Positions 21,101 through 28,818 of a DNA stretch of 64,000 nt are shown here, piece after piece. Made by a program: the position numbers and the translations under genes. The DNA is from Maniola hyperantus (lineage: Eukaryota; Arthropoda; Insecta; Lepidoptera; Nymphalidae). Position 1 is the stretch's first letter. Every line of letters starts with the position of its first letter. The DNA lies in assembly GCF_902806685.2 (NCBI RefSeq), contig NC_048542.1, forward strand, positions 11,454,533 through 11,518,532, in the 5' to 3' direction. Under the pieces are notes generated by a model. That model saw only the letters and a program-made list of their open reading frames with translations. It made no database searches and was not told the DNA's origin.

Positions 21101-23669
21101 TTATAATACTGAGTGTGTAGTGTAATTATTTCTGTTTGTAGGGTTCCATACACGAAGAGTGCCAACGAGACCCTTTTACTAAGCCTCTGCTGTCGTCCGT
21201 CCGTCCGTCCGTCCGTATCTCATGAACCGCAATAGCTAGAGTTTAGATTAGTTAGATTAATTATAATGCGTTTATAACATGCTAGGTCGAGTAAGATACA
21301 AAGAAACGATAAAAATGTAGTTTCATAGCTGCTATAAACTATCACAACTTCCTCAGTCATAACGTTGCGTTACTTAACAACAGATTCTTAAGTCAATAAA
21401 AAAACACCGGCCAAGTGCGAGTCAGGCTCGCGCATTGAGGGTTCCGTACTACAGTCGTATTTTTTCGACATTTTGCACGATAATTCAAAAACGATGATGC
21501 ATAAAAATAAATAAAAACCTGTTTTAGAATGCACAAGTGAAGACCTTTCATATGATATCCCACTTGATATAGTTACTTACTTCGAAAATTTAAAATACTA
21601 ATTATTAGTTCATGACCACAATTTCATTTTTTTGTGTGATCTAACCCTAAATTCACAGTTCTCAGATTTTTCCCCAAATGTCAGCTATAAGATCTACCTA
21701 CCTGCCAAATTTCATGATTCTAGGTCAACGGGAAGTACCCTGTAGGTTTCTTGACAGACGGACAGACAGACAGACTGACAACAAAGTGATCCTATAAGGG
21801 TTCCGTTTTTCCTTTTGAGGTACGGAACCCTAAAAAACACGAACTTAATACTACTGTCTCACGGTAAAACAATAGTTTGGTGTTGTACCTAATACTTACT
21901 ATTCATAGCTGTTTTTCCTTCGATTAAGTATGAATAAAAACAAGGATAGAGGTAAGTAGTTTTATTGTAATAGATAAAATTGATAGGAAGGTGTGCTATA
22001 AATTGCTTCTCAATAAAATTGTTACCAAGAAGGAAATGTGTTTGCGAGGAAATGAGAAGAATTTACAAAATACGTGAATTTTTTTTTGTGGTGTCATATC
22101 ACTGATTATTATCAGTACTATCACCTGATTTCATTTTGCCAGCTTTCTGGTTACACCTGTATATACTTGTGCACTCAATTTAGCGATAAAAAGCAAAAAG
22201 TAAATAGCACTTACCCTCCATGATTTTATTTCTGATAAGCGATTAGCAACTACACATCCAGCCGAACCAGCTCCTACAATAATGAAGTCATAACCATGAC
22301 TTTGCCTCTTCTTCCTCAGCCGGTCAGTTTTACTATTCTGCGATGAATATCGAGCGGTTTCTGAAATCAAGGATTCTTTTGAAAAACAATTAAAAAGAAG
22401 TTTATTCGTAGTGCGCTCTAAACAAACGTACAGTAAGCAGATTTGTAGAGCGTTGTCCCTGTCGTTGAGACCGGCAAAACGTCATATAGGTATGAGTGAC
22501 AGAGACAAAGCTCTACAAAGCCGAAATATCATTCTAAATGCCGATGTACATTACTTTCAGCTGCGTAGGTACTGTAGGTAATTTGTTGTCATTTAGATAT
22601 TAACCAATCAAACTCATTGGAATTTTGTAGATATGTTTTTAAAATAATATCTGTGTCAGTAGTTTTCCAGATTAAAATATACAGTTTCAAAGTTACACGG
22701 GCTCAAGGATTTACATCATCATGATCAACCCATCACTGACTCATTACAGATCAGTCTCTTCTCAGAGTGAGAAGGGTTTTGTCCATAGTCTACCACGTTG
22801 GCCAAGTGCGGATTGGCAGACTTCACTCACCTTTGAGAAGATTATGGAGAACTCTCAGGCACGTAGGTTTCCTCACGATGTTTTCCTTCACAGTGATATT
22901 TAATTATTTAAAACGCACATAGCTCCGAAAAGTTGGAGGAGCGTGTTCGGGATCGACCAACCTTCGATTAGGATGTCCTAACCACTAGGCTATCACAGCT
23001 TTAAGGATTTACATACCTAGTACAAACCTTTAGACCCTTGTTACTTTGAAACAAGATAATTTTACGGATATCTGGCAAACCACAGACACATATTATTGGA
23101 AAGAGTTATTTATTACTGAGGGTACTTATAAAAATACGACGTAAAAAGTAGAAAGAAAGAAAGAAGAAATAAAGAAATGCATTTATTTGTTGTTGGTGTC
23201 ACAGACAAACACTAAGTACAAATGTAACATTTTCATCTGTGACACCACCCCAAATGGTTGTACATCTCAGCATAATGTCTTGCATTCTATGCGTTAACAC
23301 ACATAAGATGCAGGACGCTGATTTTCAGCTGTGGCCCGGGTGACGCCACAGTTACAACCGTAAATTATAACACATAAGATTAAAATTACTAATTACTATT
23401 ACTAGTACGATGGAAAATTATTAGGGGATAAATTTATTACCTGGATTAGATGGATTGCTACTTCCTGGTGATGATGGTTTTGGAAATAGAATTGGTGACT
23501 CAGTATTGCTTGAATTGGGGTTCGAATTTGGTAAGCTTATCGTAGCCGCACCGTATAGACGTGTTAGAAGCGCTAAATACATAACAGCAGATTGGGAACA
23601 TGCTGCTAAAGGAACTTGTGCCTGAGAACATATTTGGCTTATATCCTCCGGGGCCCAGACAGTTGCCAT
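5033..23669 (-). CDS. GMC oxidoreductase, glucose dehydrogenase (FAD, quinone)-like, gene A, complete, five exons
   Basis: Predicted FAD-dependent enzyme of the glucose-methanol-choline family, oxidising an alcohol or sugar-type substrate; the exact substrate cannot be read from sequence. CDS exons, in transcript order: 23441-23669, 22215-22360, 9112-9269, 6893-7007, 5033-6376. Their total length is 1992 nt (663 aa plus stop) and all junction phases agree. Seen in the protein: hydrophobic N-terminal stretch around residues 26-42; Ser/Pro/Asn linker; polybasic RLRKKR at 90-95; dinucleotide-binding GAGSAG at 106-111; LLIEAG at 127-132; RGKTMGGSSAINY at 178-190; second GMC signature GSINSPKLLMLSGIGP at about 356-371; HPVGTCKMG with the likely catalytic His591; and GNTNAP with Asn637. 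Length and motif order fit insect GMC enzymes. A head-to-tail paralog (gene B) follows 3 kb downstream. The N-terminal hydrophobic segment and polybasic site suggest, but do not prove, a secreted or processed protein. Confidence 0.93.
6893..7007 (-). CDS. Gene A coding exon 4 (first GMC signature)
   Basis: Acceptor TTGTTACAG, 115 nt. It encodes GKTMGGSSAINYLIYIRGN and DNWAALGNPGWSYKE. The glycine-rich stretch is the first GMC signature, contacting the FAD. The donor is GAG|GTTTTG, which keeps only the GT of the consensus. It is accepted because the frame and the expected protein sequence (WSYKE then VLPYF) continue exactly into exon 5. Confidence 0.9.
7205..7411 (-). repeat. CCGCGACTTCGTCC repeat (second non-LTR-like tail family)
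   Basis: TATTATAAATGCGAAAGTGTG, GGGGAAGGACATAGGC, CCTAAATCCACGCGGACGAA and GGGCATCATCTAG, inverted. Shared with the copies listed below. In gene A intron 3. Confidence 0.65.
7598..8024 (+). repeat. GTTCCGTA element, full length
   Basis: Starts AGGGTTCCGTACCTCAAAAG, contains CACTTTGTTG and a short (TCTG)n, then TGTCGAAAAAATACGAC and GACTCGCACTTGGCCGG. Lies in gene A intron 3. Confidence 0.75.
8458..8636. mobile_element. MITE, family CGCCCTACTGG, copy 1
   Basis: CCCTACTGCGGTTGTTTGAC start and GACAATCGCCCTACTGG end. Copies at 46995-47180 and 53105-53285 share the centre (ATTCAGCCAATCAGA, TTGCAACAAGAATCG in either orientation). In gene A intron 3. Confidence 0.7.
8964..9068 (+). pseudogene. Non-LTR retrotransposon ORF2 C-terminal fossil
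   Basis: Reads in one frame SGWMKKAEDRVWWCALGKA and then CPAVDVNRLID before a stop. This resembles the C-terminal tail of RTE-like reverse transcriptases common in Lepidoptera. A second copy with the same CPAVDV ending lies at 48218-48367. It sits only 43 nt from the exon 3 donor of gene A, in antisense orientation to that gene. Confidence 0.6.
9112..9269 (-). CDS. Gene A coding exon 3 (short GMC core exon)
   Basis: Acceptor TTATCAG, donor GCTAG|GTAAGC; 158 nt, entered in phase 0 and left after two bases of a codon. It encodes ILLIEAGPEEPD at its start and CRGYAGGRCHWA at its end, which fits the GMC block between the FAD motif and the first GMC signature. It lies 12.9 kb from exon 2 and 2.1 kb from exon 4. 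It has no ATG near its start, so ATG-based ORF calling misses it. Confidence 0.92.
9729..10129. mobile_element. GC-rich MITE with about 41-bp terminal inverted repeats, TSD TTA
   Basis: Ends AGGTTTGTACGCACCTGAGC and, reversed, AGGTTCGTACGCACCTGAGC, continuing GGCGCGGCGCGGCGCTTCAG on both sides, with TTA on both flanks (9726-9728 and 10130-10132). A 3-bp target duplication fits the PIF/Harbinger group. The interior is CpG-rich and repeats GCGGCGC/GCGCTTC motifs. Apparent ORFs here are low-complexity Arg/Ala shadows. In gene A intron 2. Confidence 0.8.
10226..10552 (-). repeat. tRNA-derived SINE (SINE-b), full length
   Basis: Minus strand runs from CCTCCCTGGTCCCTAGCAG through GGATTCAATTCCCGGCA (B box) and CTGGTCTGGCC to CTAACTTGTATCTGAAT and an A run. 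Confidence 0.75.
11065..11439. mobile_element. 375-bp element, family GGGTATTTGAC, uninterrupted copy
   Basis: GGGTATTTTACTAC start, GGAGTCAAATACCC end, with AAT on both flanks. TAATAAAGTAATAAA and its complement lie just inside the ends. In gene A intron 2. Confidence 0.75.
11771..11870 (-). pseudogene. Transposon-derived coding fossil (QRGNAAS type), second copy
   Basis: Minus-strand frame WDRRTGSLFAQMISLAVQ followed by RENAASILDTIPRG, clearly homologous to the fossil at 60765-60901. Located in intron 2 of gene A. Confidence 0.5.
12058..12513 (+). repeat. GTTCCGTA element, full length, expanded (TCTG)n
   Basis: Same ends as 7598-8024; the TCTG array (12111-12165) is longer and interrupted. 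Confidence 0.75.
12836..12945 (-). repeat. SINE-c, 3' fragment
   Basis: Begins with CAACCCATCGCCAGCTCACTAC, the conserved 3' end seen inverted; head missing. Confidence 0.6.
12968..13192 (+). repeat. CTATCAACGCACAG repeat
   Basis: Opposite orientation to 3945-4171: AGCTTATGCTCGCGACTTCG to GTCAGTCACCTTTTTC. Confidence 0.7.
13913..14075 (+). repeat. SINE-c, 5'-truncated
   Basis: AACCATCGTGAGG followed by CTTCTCATTCTGAGA and GCGATGGGCTGATCATG, in the order of the full-length copy. Confidence 0.6.
14490..14846 (+). repeat. CCGCGACTTCGTCC repeats, two partial copies in tandem
   Basis: TGCCTGTGATTTCGTCCACA at 14500 and GATGCCCACGACTTCGTCC at 14630 start two successive copies; the second ends CACTTTTATAATATTAGC. 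Confidence 0.6.
16084..16660 (-). repeat. GTTCCGTA element with a nested retroposon
   Basis: Inverted copy with a diverged GACA/GACG repeat block at 16360-16480. It is interrupted at 16496-16625 by an A-tailed retroposon copy. Confidence 0.75.
16496..16625 (+). repeat. Short A-tailed retroposon, copy 1
   Basis: ATTTAAGTAATCTGTAAAAA to GATTGCAAAAAATAAATAAA with an (AATAA)n tail. Nearly identical to 43774-43897 over about 120 bp, with one obvious single-base deletion (CGGCTG against CGCTG). Confidence 0.8.
17106..17295 (+). repeat. Non-LTR-like 3' end (GGCGGTAATCACTTAACA family), copy 1
   Basis: CCCCCTTCGGCGGTGTTCCC, AAATGTTCATGGGCGGCGG, AGGTGACCCGCC and TTTGCTCGCTAT then an A/T tail. Further copies: 32893-33010, 33374-33500 and, inverted, 54105-54300. 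Confidence 0.6.
18538..18728. mobile_element. Foldback MITE, family TACAGTACGC, copy 1
   Basis: TACAGTACGCGGCCGAAAGT start and ACTTTCAGCTGCGTACTGTA end; arms continue TAGAGCGTTGTC / GACAGCGCTCTA. Copies 22428-22574 and 61418-61599, fragment 54838-54953. Confidence 0.75.
18975..19085 (-). repeat. SINE-c, 3' fragment
   Basis: ATCATCATGATGATCAACCC and TTCTCGGAATGAGAAGG match the inverted 3' end of the family. Confidence 0.6.
19461..19670 (-). pseudogene. Degenerate reverse transcriptase C-terminal region
   Basis: Minus strand reads KLK, stop, QWAGHIGRRTDDPWGRNL, stop, LEWRP, then in another frame IVGRPP. The order KW-WAGH, EWRP, GRPP is characteristic of the post-polymerase region of insect non-LTR elements. 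Several stops and a frameshift make it a dead copy. Confidence 0.6.
19703..20057. mobile_element. 355-bp MITE with about 90-bp inverted ends, TA target
   Basis: Left arm CAGTAAATAGAGC, ACCTCGCACT, TTCCGATCC, TTTAGGTTAAGGGTCACTTA matches the right arm in reverse. TA flanks both ends, as for Tc1/mariner-type elements. Confidence 0.75.
21139..21232 (+). repeat. GTTCC(A)TA-related element, 5' end with (GTCC)n
   Basis: GTAGGGTTCCATACACGAAG then CGTCCGTCCGTCCGTCCGTC; a related but different family in which the tetranucleotide is GTCC, not TCTG. Confidence 0.55.
21401..21836 (-). repeat. GTTCCGTA element, full length
   Basis: Inverted copy from CCGGCCAAGTGCGAGTCAGG to TTGAGGTACGGAACCCTAA with a short (CAGA)n. 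Confidence 0.75.
22088..22170. mobile_element. MITE, family CAGGGTGT, end fragment beside the gene A exon 2 donor
   Basis: GTGTCATATCACTGATTATT, CTATCACCTGATTTC and GCCAGCTTTCTGGTTACACC follow the order of copy 1's end. It lies about 45 nt from the exon 2 donor. Confidence 0.6.
22215..22360 (-). CDS. Gene A coding exon 2 (polybasic site and FAD-binding motif)
   Basis: Acceptor TTTCAG at 22361-22366, donor AGG|GTAAGT. Length 146 nt: two bases complete the split codon, then 48 codons. It encodes RLRKKR followed by YDFIIVGAGSAGCVVANRL, the beta-alpha-beta FAD-binding motif at the start of every GMC enzyme. It ends in SWR, exactly where the GMC pattern continues with ILLIEAG in exon 3. Confidence 0.93.
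22428..22576. mobile_element. Foldback MITE, family TACAGTACGC, copy 2, in gene A intron 1
   Basis: GTACAGTAAGCAGATTTGTA and TTACTTTCAGCTGCGTAGG, with GTAGAGCGTTGTCCCTGTCG shared. Confidence 0.7.
22705..23003 (-). repeat. SINE-c, near full length, in gene A intron 1
   Basis: Inverted copy from ATCATGATCAACCCATC to TAACCACTAGGCTATCACAG, i.e. 3' tail through to the tRNA-like head with B box (ATCGACC region). Confidence 0.75.
23150..23365 (-). repeat. Non-LTR-like 3' end in gene A intron 1
   Basis: Minus strand ends AACAAATAAATGCATTTCTT then a TTTC-rich tail; contains GTGTCACAGATGAAAATG and CTGTGACACCAACAAC, an internal stem. Confidence 0.55.
23441..23669 (-). CDS. Gene A coding exon 1 (N-terminus and linker)
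   Basis: Starts at the ATG complementary to 23667-23669 (context ATATAATGG) and ends at donor CCAG|GTAATA, leaving one base of a split codon. It encodes 76 residues beginning MATVWAPEDISQIC, including a hydrophobic CSQSAVMYLALLTRLYGA segment and a Ser/Pro/Asn-rich tail. The opening matches gene B's MATTWIPPDISEVC, which supports this start over any internal Met. Confidence 0.88.
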
Positions 23670-23730
23670 TATATGTCTTTTTAAATCACTTCACTTTGAA
23701 ATATTCAAAGTCCTGTGTTATGCAGATATT

Positions 23731-23738
23731 CTTATATA
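23731..23738 (-). promoter_or_regulatory. TATA-like box upstream of gene A
   Basis: On the minus strand TATATAAG lies about 65 nt before the ATG, so a start site near 23705 would give a 5'UTR of roughly 40 nt. A second weaker TTTATAAG lies about 25 nt further upstream. Prediction from motif and spacing only. Confidence 0.4.
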
Positions 23739-24739
23739 ATTATGCAGATGCTACTCTTATAAAACAATGGGTATGACAACTTTTTCTGATTCTCACATGA
23801 ACGCGTTCAACAGCATGAGATAACGTAAGCCAAGTGAAAGACACATAAGTAGATGCAAGAATTATATACGAGTACGTTAGTCAAAAAGCGAAGTTTTTTA
23901 CCATTTCAATGAATAAATTAGTTGAGTTCAATTAATATTAGGATATAAGAAACTGTATCAAATAATTAGGTAACGATAAAGTATATTGTTAGTAAAATAA
24001 ATTGTTAGGTATAGCTTGCCTATACGATTGGGAAAAACTATATCACACCTTTTTGAGATATTATGTATAATTAATTCTACTAGATCATCCGACTTCGCCT
24101 ACGTGGATTAAGTTTTTTTTAAATCCTTTAGGAACTATTATATGTAGTATATTTCTACGGCTATACTCACGGATCCAGTCGACGTTAGCAACACGAACTG
24201 TTTGATTTTCTGTGATAGAAGAAATCTTATGTCCATCTCCGAAGTTCAAACTGTCTCTGTATCAAGGTTTGTCAAAACGGGTTAAGCAGATGGGTCTCGA
24301 AATGGTAGTAGACAGACAGATATACCCAGAATATTAGTATGCATATGGATTATTATGTAGGTACCTAGTTGTGCTATTAGGCTATTCAGCGAAAAATGGC
24401 AGGCGGAAAAGCGCTCGCGGGTTTCCGCTCAAGCGTGTTGTATGGAAATGTTAGAAGAGCGTCATAATACTTATATCAGCGCGGTAAACCTAAATATATC
24501 TATAAAAGGCTGAAAAAAATTCGCCCTAGATTTTTCCTGGCCTTACCTTGACTCGGTCCAAATTCTTCATTCTGTGATGAAGATCATAATAATTGAGATA
24601 ATAGCTATTAAGTTCAAGATCAAACTACTTTTTTCTGCAAAGAAACCTCGAGTCAATAGGTACAACATCACAACAAATAGGCTTTTGCTTAGGACTAACG
24701 ATTTTAAGCTTATTTCGTGGTTTAACGACATATTATAAT

Positions 24740-24962
24740 GTAGACTAACTCATGCTCGCGACTTCATCCGCGTGGACTACATAAATTTCAAACCCCTATT
24801 TCACCCCGTTAGGGGTTGAATTTACAAAAATACTTTCTTAGCGGATGCCTACATCATAATAGCTCTGCATGCCAAATTTCAGCCCGATCCGTCCAGTAGT
24901 TTGAGCTGCGCGTTGATAGATCAGTCAGTCAGTCAGTCACCTTTTCTTTTTATATATTTAGA
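24740..24962 (+). repeat. CTATCAACGCACAG repeat
   Basis: ACTCATGCTCGCGACTTC to AGTCAGTCAGTCACC, full unit. Confidence 0.7.
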
Positions 24963-25339
24963 TAACAGATACATATATCACGATTAATTTGAAGATTTTA
25001 TACTTTTTACTTAGGTACTACTTTTTCCTGCAAATTTTTAGACCGAAAATATTTTTATACAATGCTACTCGTACAACCTGGAATCCGAAATAACGAGGTC
25101 ATGTCCCAATGCCATTTGGATTATACAAACAAAATAACTAAACTATAAAATATAGTATTTCATGTCTCCATACCTCAATTCTCTAAGATCCAGTTGCATG
25201 ACACTCACATGACAGGCAGTTAAAGTTTCATAACGGTTATCGTTAAACCAACCATGATTAAGGTTTATAGTTCAAATGTTTGTCCATAGTTAGTAAGTCC
25301 TAATTCATGCAATTCATTTTGTCTTTATTGACGGTCAAG

Positions 25340-25560
25340 GTCGGTTTATAGAATAGCGTTTGACTGCAGTCACACCTGCTGGTAAGTGATGATGCAGCCT
25401 AAGGTGGAGCGCGCTTACTTAGTAGATACCTTTCACTCTTGACTTGAAGGTAACTGTATTAAAAGTGGTGGGGAAAACTGAAGCTGAAAGGACATTTCAT
25501 ATCCTAGCGGTTCGAATTAGAAATGCGGAAACGAATCACTTCGTACTTGTCCGTGAAATT
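25340..25560 (+). repeat. Retroelement 3' region (GGTAAGTGATGATGCAGCC family)
   Basis: TTTGACTGCAGTCACACCTG, CCTTTCACTCTTGACTTGAA and CATATCCTAGCGGTTCGAAT; relative at 53745-53915. Confidence 0.5.
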
Positions 25561-25796
25561 TCGACTACGTAATTATGGGTGCAGACCTTAACAATGCAGT
25601 ACAATAGTAGTAAGGTGAAACTAGTAGTCTAAAATAATGGGATAGACTAACTTTAAACGCTGGTCATGCAACTGAACCTAAATCCAACTCAACTCTGCAT
25701 GTGAATGTTGAAGTTATTCAGACAAAATCCATGATCGTACGCTACGATAAATTAAATCCGTGATTGTATGCTCAGTTAATTTAATACATTGGGGCC

Positions 25797-25952
25797 GATT
25801 CTCTTGTACACAATCTCTAAACTAAACTAAATTAACAGGTCTAAATCTAGTGCTATCCTTTTCCGCAAGCAACAGTATGAAAGGTATAGCAATATAATAT
25901 TTAGACGTGCCATTTTAGTTTAGTTCAGAGATTGTGTACAACGGAATTAGCC
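25797..25952. mobile_element. Foldback MITE, ends TGTACACAATCTC
   Basis: CTTGTACACAATCTCTAAAC and, reversed, GTTGTACACAATCTCTGAAC, followed by TAAACTAAA on both arms. Confidence 0.7.
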
Positions 25953-26591
25953 ACATTGTACGTGTAATTAAAATGTTCCGGAGGTGATTACAGTTGTAAT
26001 AAAATTGCGGTGGTTTCACGTGATTTCATTACGATCGGACCGGCTGCTGCGATCGCCGAATGGATACAAAATTAATTTTGATCTGGTTATTGTTTCGATT
26101 GTTTTATCGATTCTATATAATATTTTTGGAAGTGCAAAAATAACATAGGTGCATATTATAATATCGAAAGGCAATAATTACTAGAACAGTTTAAACGTTT
26201 TGTAATGAGTCACAGCCGATGACAAGTTAAACACGATGTTAAAGACAGTTATTTATTATTTGAAGAAAATAACCGAGGAGAGGTTTACAAGTACTTAAGC
26301 TATTTAACCTATTTGGTAATGCACTTGTTAAGACTTGTTGACACACTCTGAGGTACACTTTGATCAATGATCAATATATTATATCAAAGAAATGTAATTA
26401 ATAAACAATTATTACAAAATCAAGAGGTATTTGGTAGCTATCTAATTTGATATTACAAAATGTGACCACAAATATGATATTAATAGTAGTTCAATTAAGA
26501 AAGAATTTGGAAAGTTCCATTATAGTCAGATTTCAACACGTACCTAGTTCGTCTAAGTAGATAAAATAATGGTTAGGTCATGCGAGACCAA

Positions 26592-26928
26592 TAATAGGCT
26601 ACTTGACAATTTTTTTAAGTTGGTCTTAAATGGTTAATATTTGTCCTATTATATCAAAAAAATTAACACTATATTTTTTTGCGCCCTAAAATAAAATAAT
26701 AACCACAGGGTTATACTGTTGTTTACAAATGCATGACGTCAGAGCACAGATAATCTATCGGCCAAACATGGCCGACAGTGTTTTCACCTGTCTAAGAAAA
26801 ATATTTTTTTAAATTAAAGTTTTACGGTTTTTAGGGCGCAAAAAAATATAGTGTTAATTTTTTTGATATAATAGGACAAATATTAACCATTTAAGACCAA
26901 CTTAAAAAAATTGTCAAGTAGCCTATTA
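26592..26928. mobile_element. MITE with about 100-bp near-perfect inverted repeats
   Basis: TAATAGGCTACTTGACAATT at 26592 and its reverse complement ending at 26928; the arms continue through AAGTTGGTCTTAAATGG and ATTAACACTATATTTTTTTG to CGCCCTAAAA with essentially no mismatches. Interior about 130 bp, noncoding. Confidence 0.85.
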
Positions 26929-27752
26929 ATCTATGGGTTAGGTACATTACAGTTTTACGGAGCTTATATTAGCAACTATAACTAATGTGCAAATAATAAC
27001 AAAATAGTATTATTAATTTTATTTTTAACAAATAGGTACGTCTCGGTTATATTCAATTAACTTTCAATAAAAATATCCTAAAAGTTCTTTTGAGTTGTTA
27101 GTATTTCTAAGTAAGTAGGTATAATACTAACTGATTATTATTGTTATAGCGAGAGACATAATATACAATGTTGTTAGACGTTTATTAAATGGGTCAAATA
27201 GAAAGTTTGGATTTTTTATCGTTTTACAGATCTGGCTTGGTCACAAATTGGTCATTCATTAGTATTTCCTTGACCTGCTGAGATCGATAACACACTCAAT
27301 TAAAATATTATTATACTGATATCAATAGGCTTTTTGTCCAACTGTCATGTCTTTGTTCAAACTAATTTGATATTTAATGTTAATAATATAGGTAATGACA
27401 AAAGCGTAAAATAAAGCTAGTTTTTACGTACAAGTATAAGGGACTTGTCCGACCGCCGACGATTAGCGAAAAACCAGTTGAGCTAAAAACTAAAACAAGT
27501 TGGCGACCAACGAGAAGCGATTGTATAGGTAGAATCGTTTTGTCGCTGGGCTATAAGCGAGTATGCGAGTGTGACGATCGATTACTCAATCCGCCGGTCG
27601 CTCAATTGATACCTGTGCAAACGTTTTGACCGCCAACATAGCATTGCTGAGTATGTTTTTTTATTAATAGCTCTTGTAGCTGCGACAAACTAGTGAAGAG
27701 AGAGTTCTCGCCAACCGCGACACTGCACAGTCAGCGATCAACTATATTATAT

Positions 27753-27884
27753 TGTTACAAAGAGTGTTACAACTCTAGAAGCTTCAAGTGCCTACCTACG
27801 TGTTTGGGTCGAGACAAGTAGTGTGTTAATAAACGTTTTAGTTTCGGAAACTGGCATTTTAATCCGAACCCCTAGCACGTAACA
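27753..27884 (+). repeat. Possible solo LTR
   Basis: 132 bp starting TGTTAC and ending GTAACA, with an AATAAA at about 27830; no convincing target duplication. Lies inside the 27437-28169 element, so it may instead be part of it. Confidence 0.25.
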
Positions 27885-27982
27885 ATGTAAATATATTATT
27901 GATCTCTTTCATTGAAATGGAAGTATATATACCTATTACATCAATTTTGTTTTTGTTGAGCGAGAAAATAGTCGGTAGCGAG

Positions 27983-28126
27983 CAGTGGCGCGGACAGGGT
28001 TCGAAGCCAGGGTAGGCACTAGTAGTAGGAGCCTGTTCACAGGCAGGTCATAATGAAAAATATGCATTGAGCTATTACAACCGGGGTAAGCAGTGCATTT
28101 ATGCCTCTATGACCTGCACGCCACTG
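27983..28126. mobile_element. 144-bp hAT-like MITE with exact 8-bp target duplication
   Basis: Ends CAGTGGCG and CGCCACTG, flanked on both sides by GTAGCGAG (27975-27982 and 28127-28134). An 8-bp duplication with CAGTGGCG ends is typical of hAT elements. A partial relative (CACTGGCGTGCAAGTCATAG) lies at 8795-8840. Confidence 0.85.
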
Positions 28127-28701
28127 GTAGCGAGTCGCTTCCTCTAGTCGGCGGTGGGACAAGTGCCTTAGTTAAACTTGTGCATTCATATGAATGGAGG
28201 TAGTCGATGCCAATTATAAAAATAAAATAACATTAGAAACCAGTTAGAAACTTCAAATATATTATAGTTTTATTATCCATGTGAAATAAGCTTTAATAAA
28301 ACCTTCAAAATATTTAGTTTAACATTTATCCAAGTACCTACACATGTCTAAATTTAAAAACAATTCTTTGTATGAAGTTCTTCCTTTATTTTAAAAACTC
28401 AAAATACAACATTTAAAAATACTTATATTGAAGTTCGAAAAACAATTTGGGTTCCAAGTAAAAGTAAAAGTATTGGCGAGCTCCCAGGAGACTTGATATT
28501 GGCCATATTTTCCTATCAAGGTAGAAAAACTTCCTCACGGGCGAAAGTGATAAGTAAAGTTAAAATTAGAAGACTTTCAAATAGTCTCAGGGAAAAGTTT
28601 GCCTTAGAGGGCTTCCCATAGCGAACCTTGATTTAAAATAACGGGCATAACTTAACAGTTCAGTTGCAGCTGAGTTTTCAAAAAGGTAAAAACAAAAGGT
28701 A

Positions 28702-28818
28702 AAAAAACTGGCCAAGTGCGAGTCAGGCTCGCGTAATGAGGGTTCCGTAGTACAGTCAGACAACAAAGTGATTCTATAAGGGTTCCGTTTATCCCTTTGA
28801 GGTACGGAACCCTAAAAA
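28702..28818 (-). repeat. GTTCCGTA element, internally deleted
   Basis: Both ends kept (TGGCCAAGTGCGAGTCAGG and GAGGTACGGAACCCTAAA) with the roughly 310-bp centre missing. Confidence 0.75.

Larger units (their letters stand above)
27437..28169. mobile_element. About 730-bp inverted-repeat element hosting a nested hAT-like MITE
   Basis: Left TAAGGGACTTGTCCGACCGC and, reversed, right TAAGGCACTTGTCCCACCGC, both followed by CGAC. No transposase frame seen. Subterminal regions have recurring CGA/GCGA words. Confidence 0.65.
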
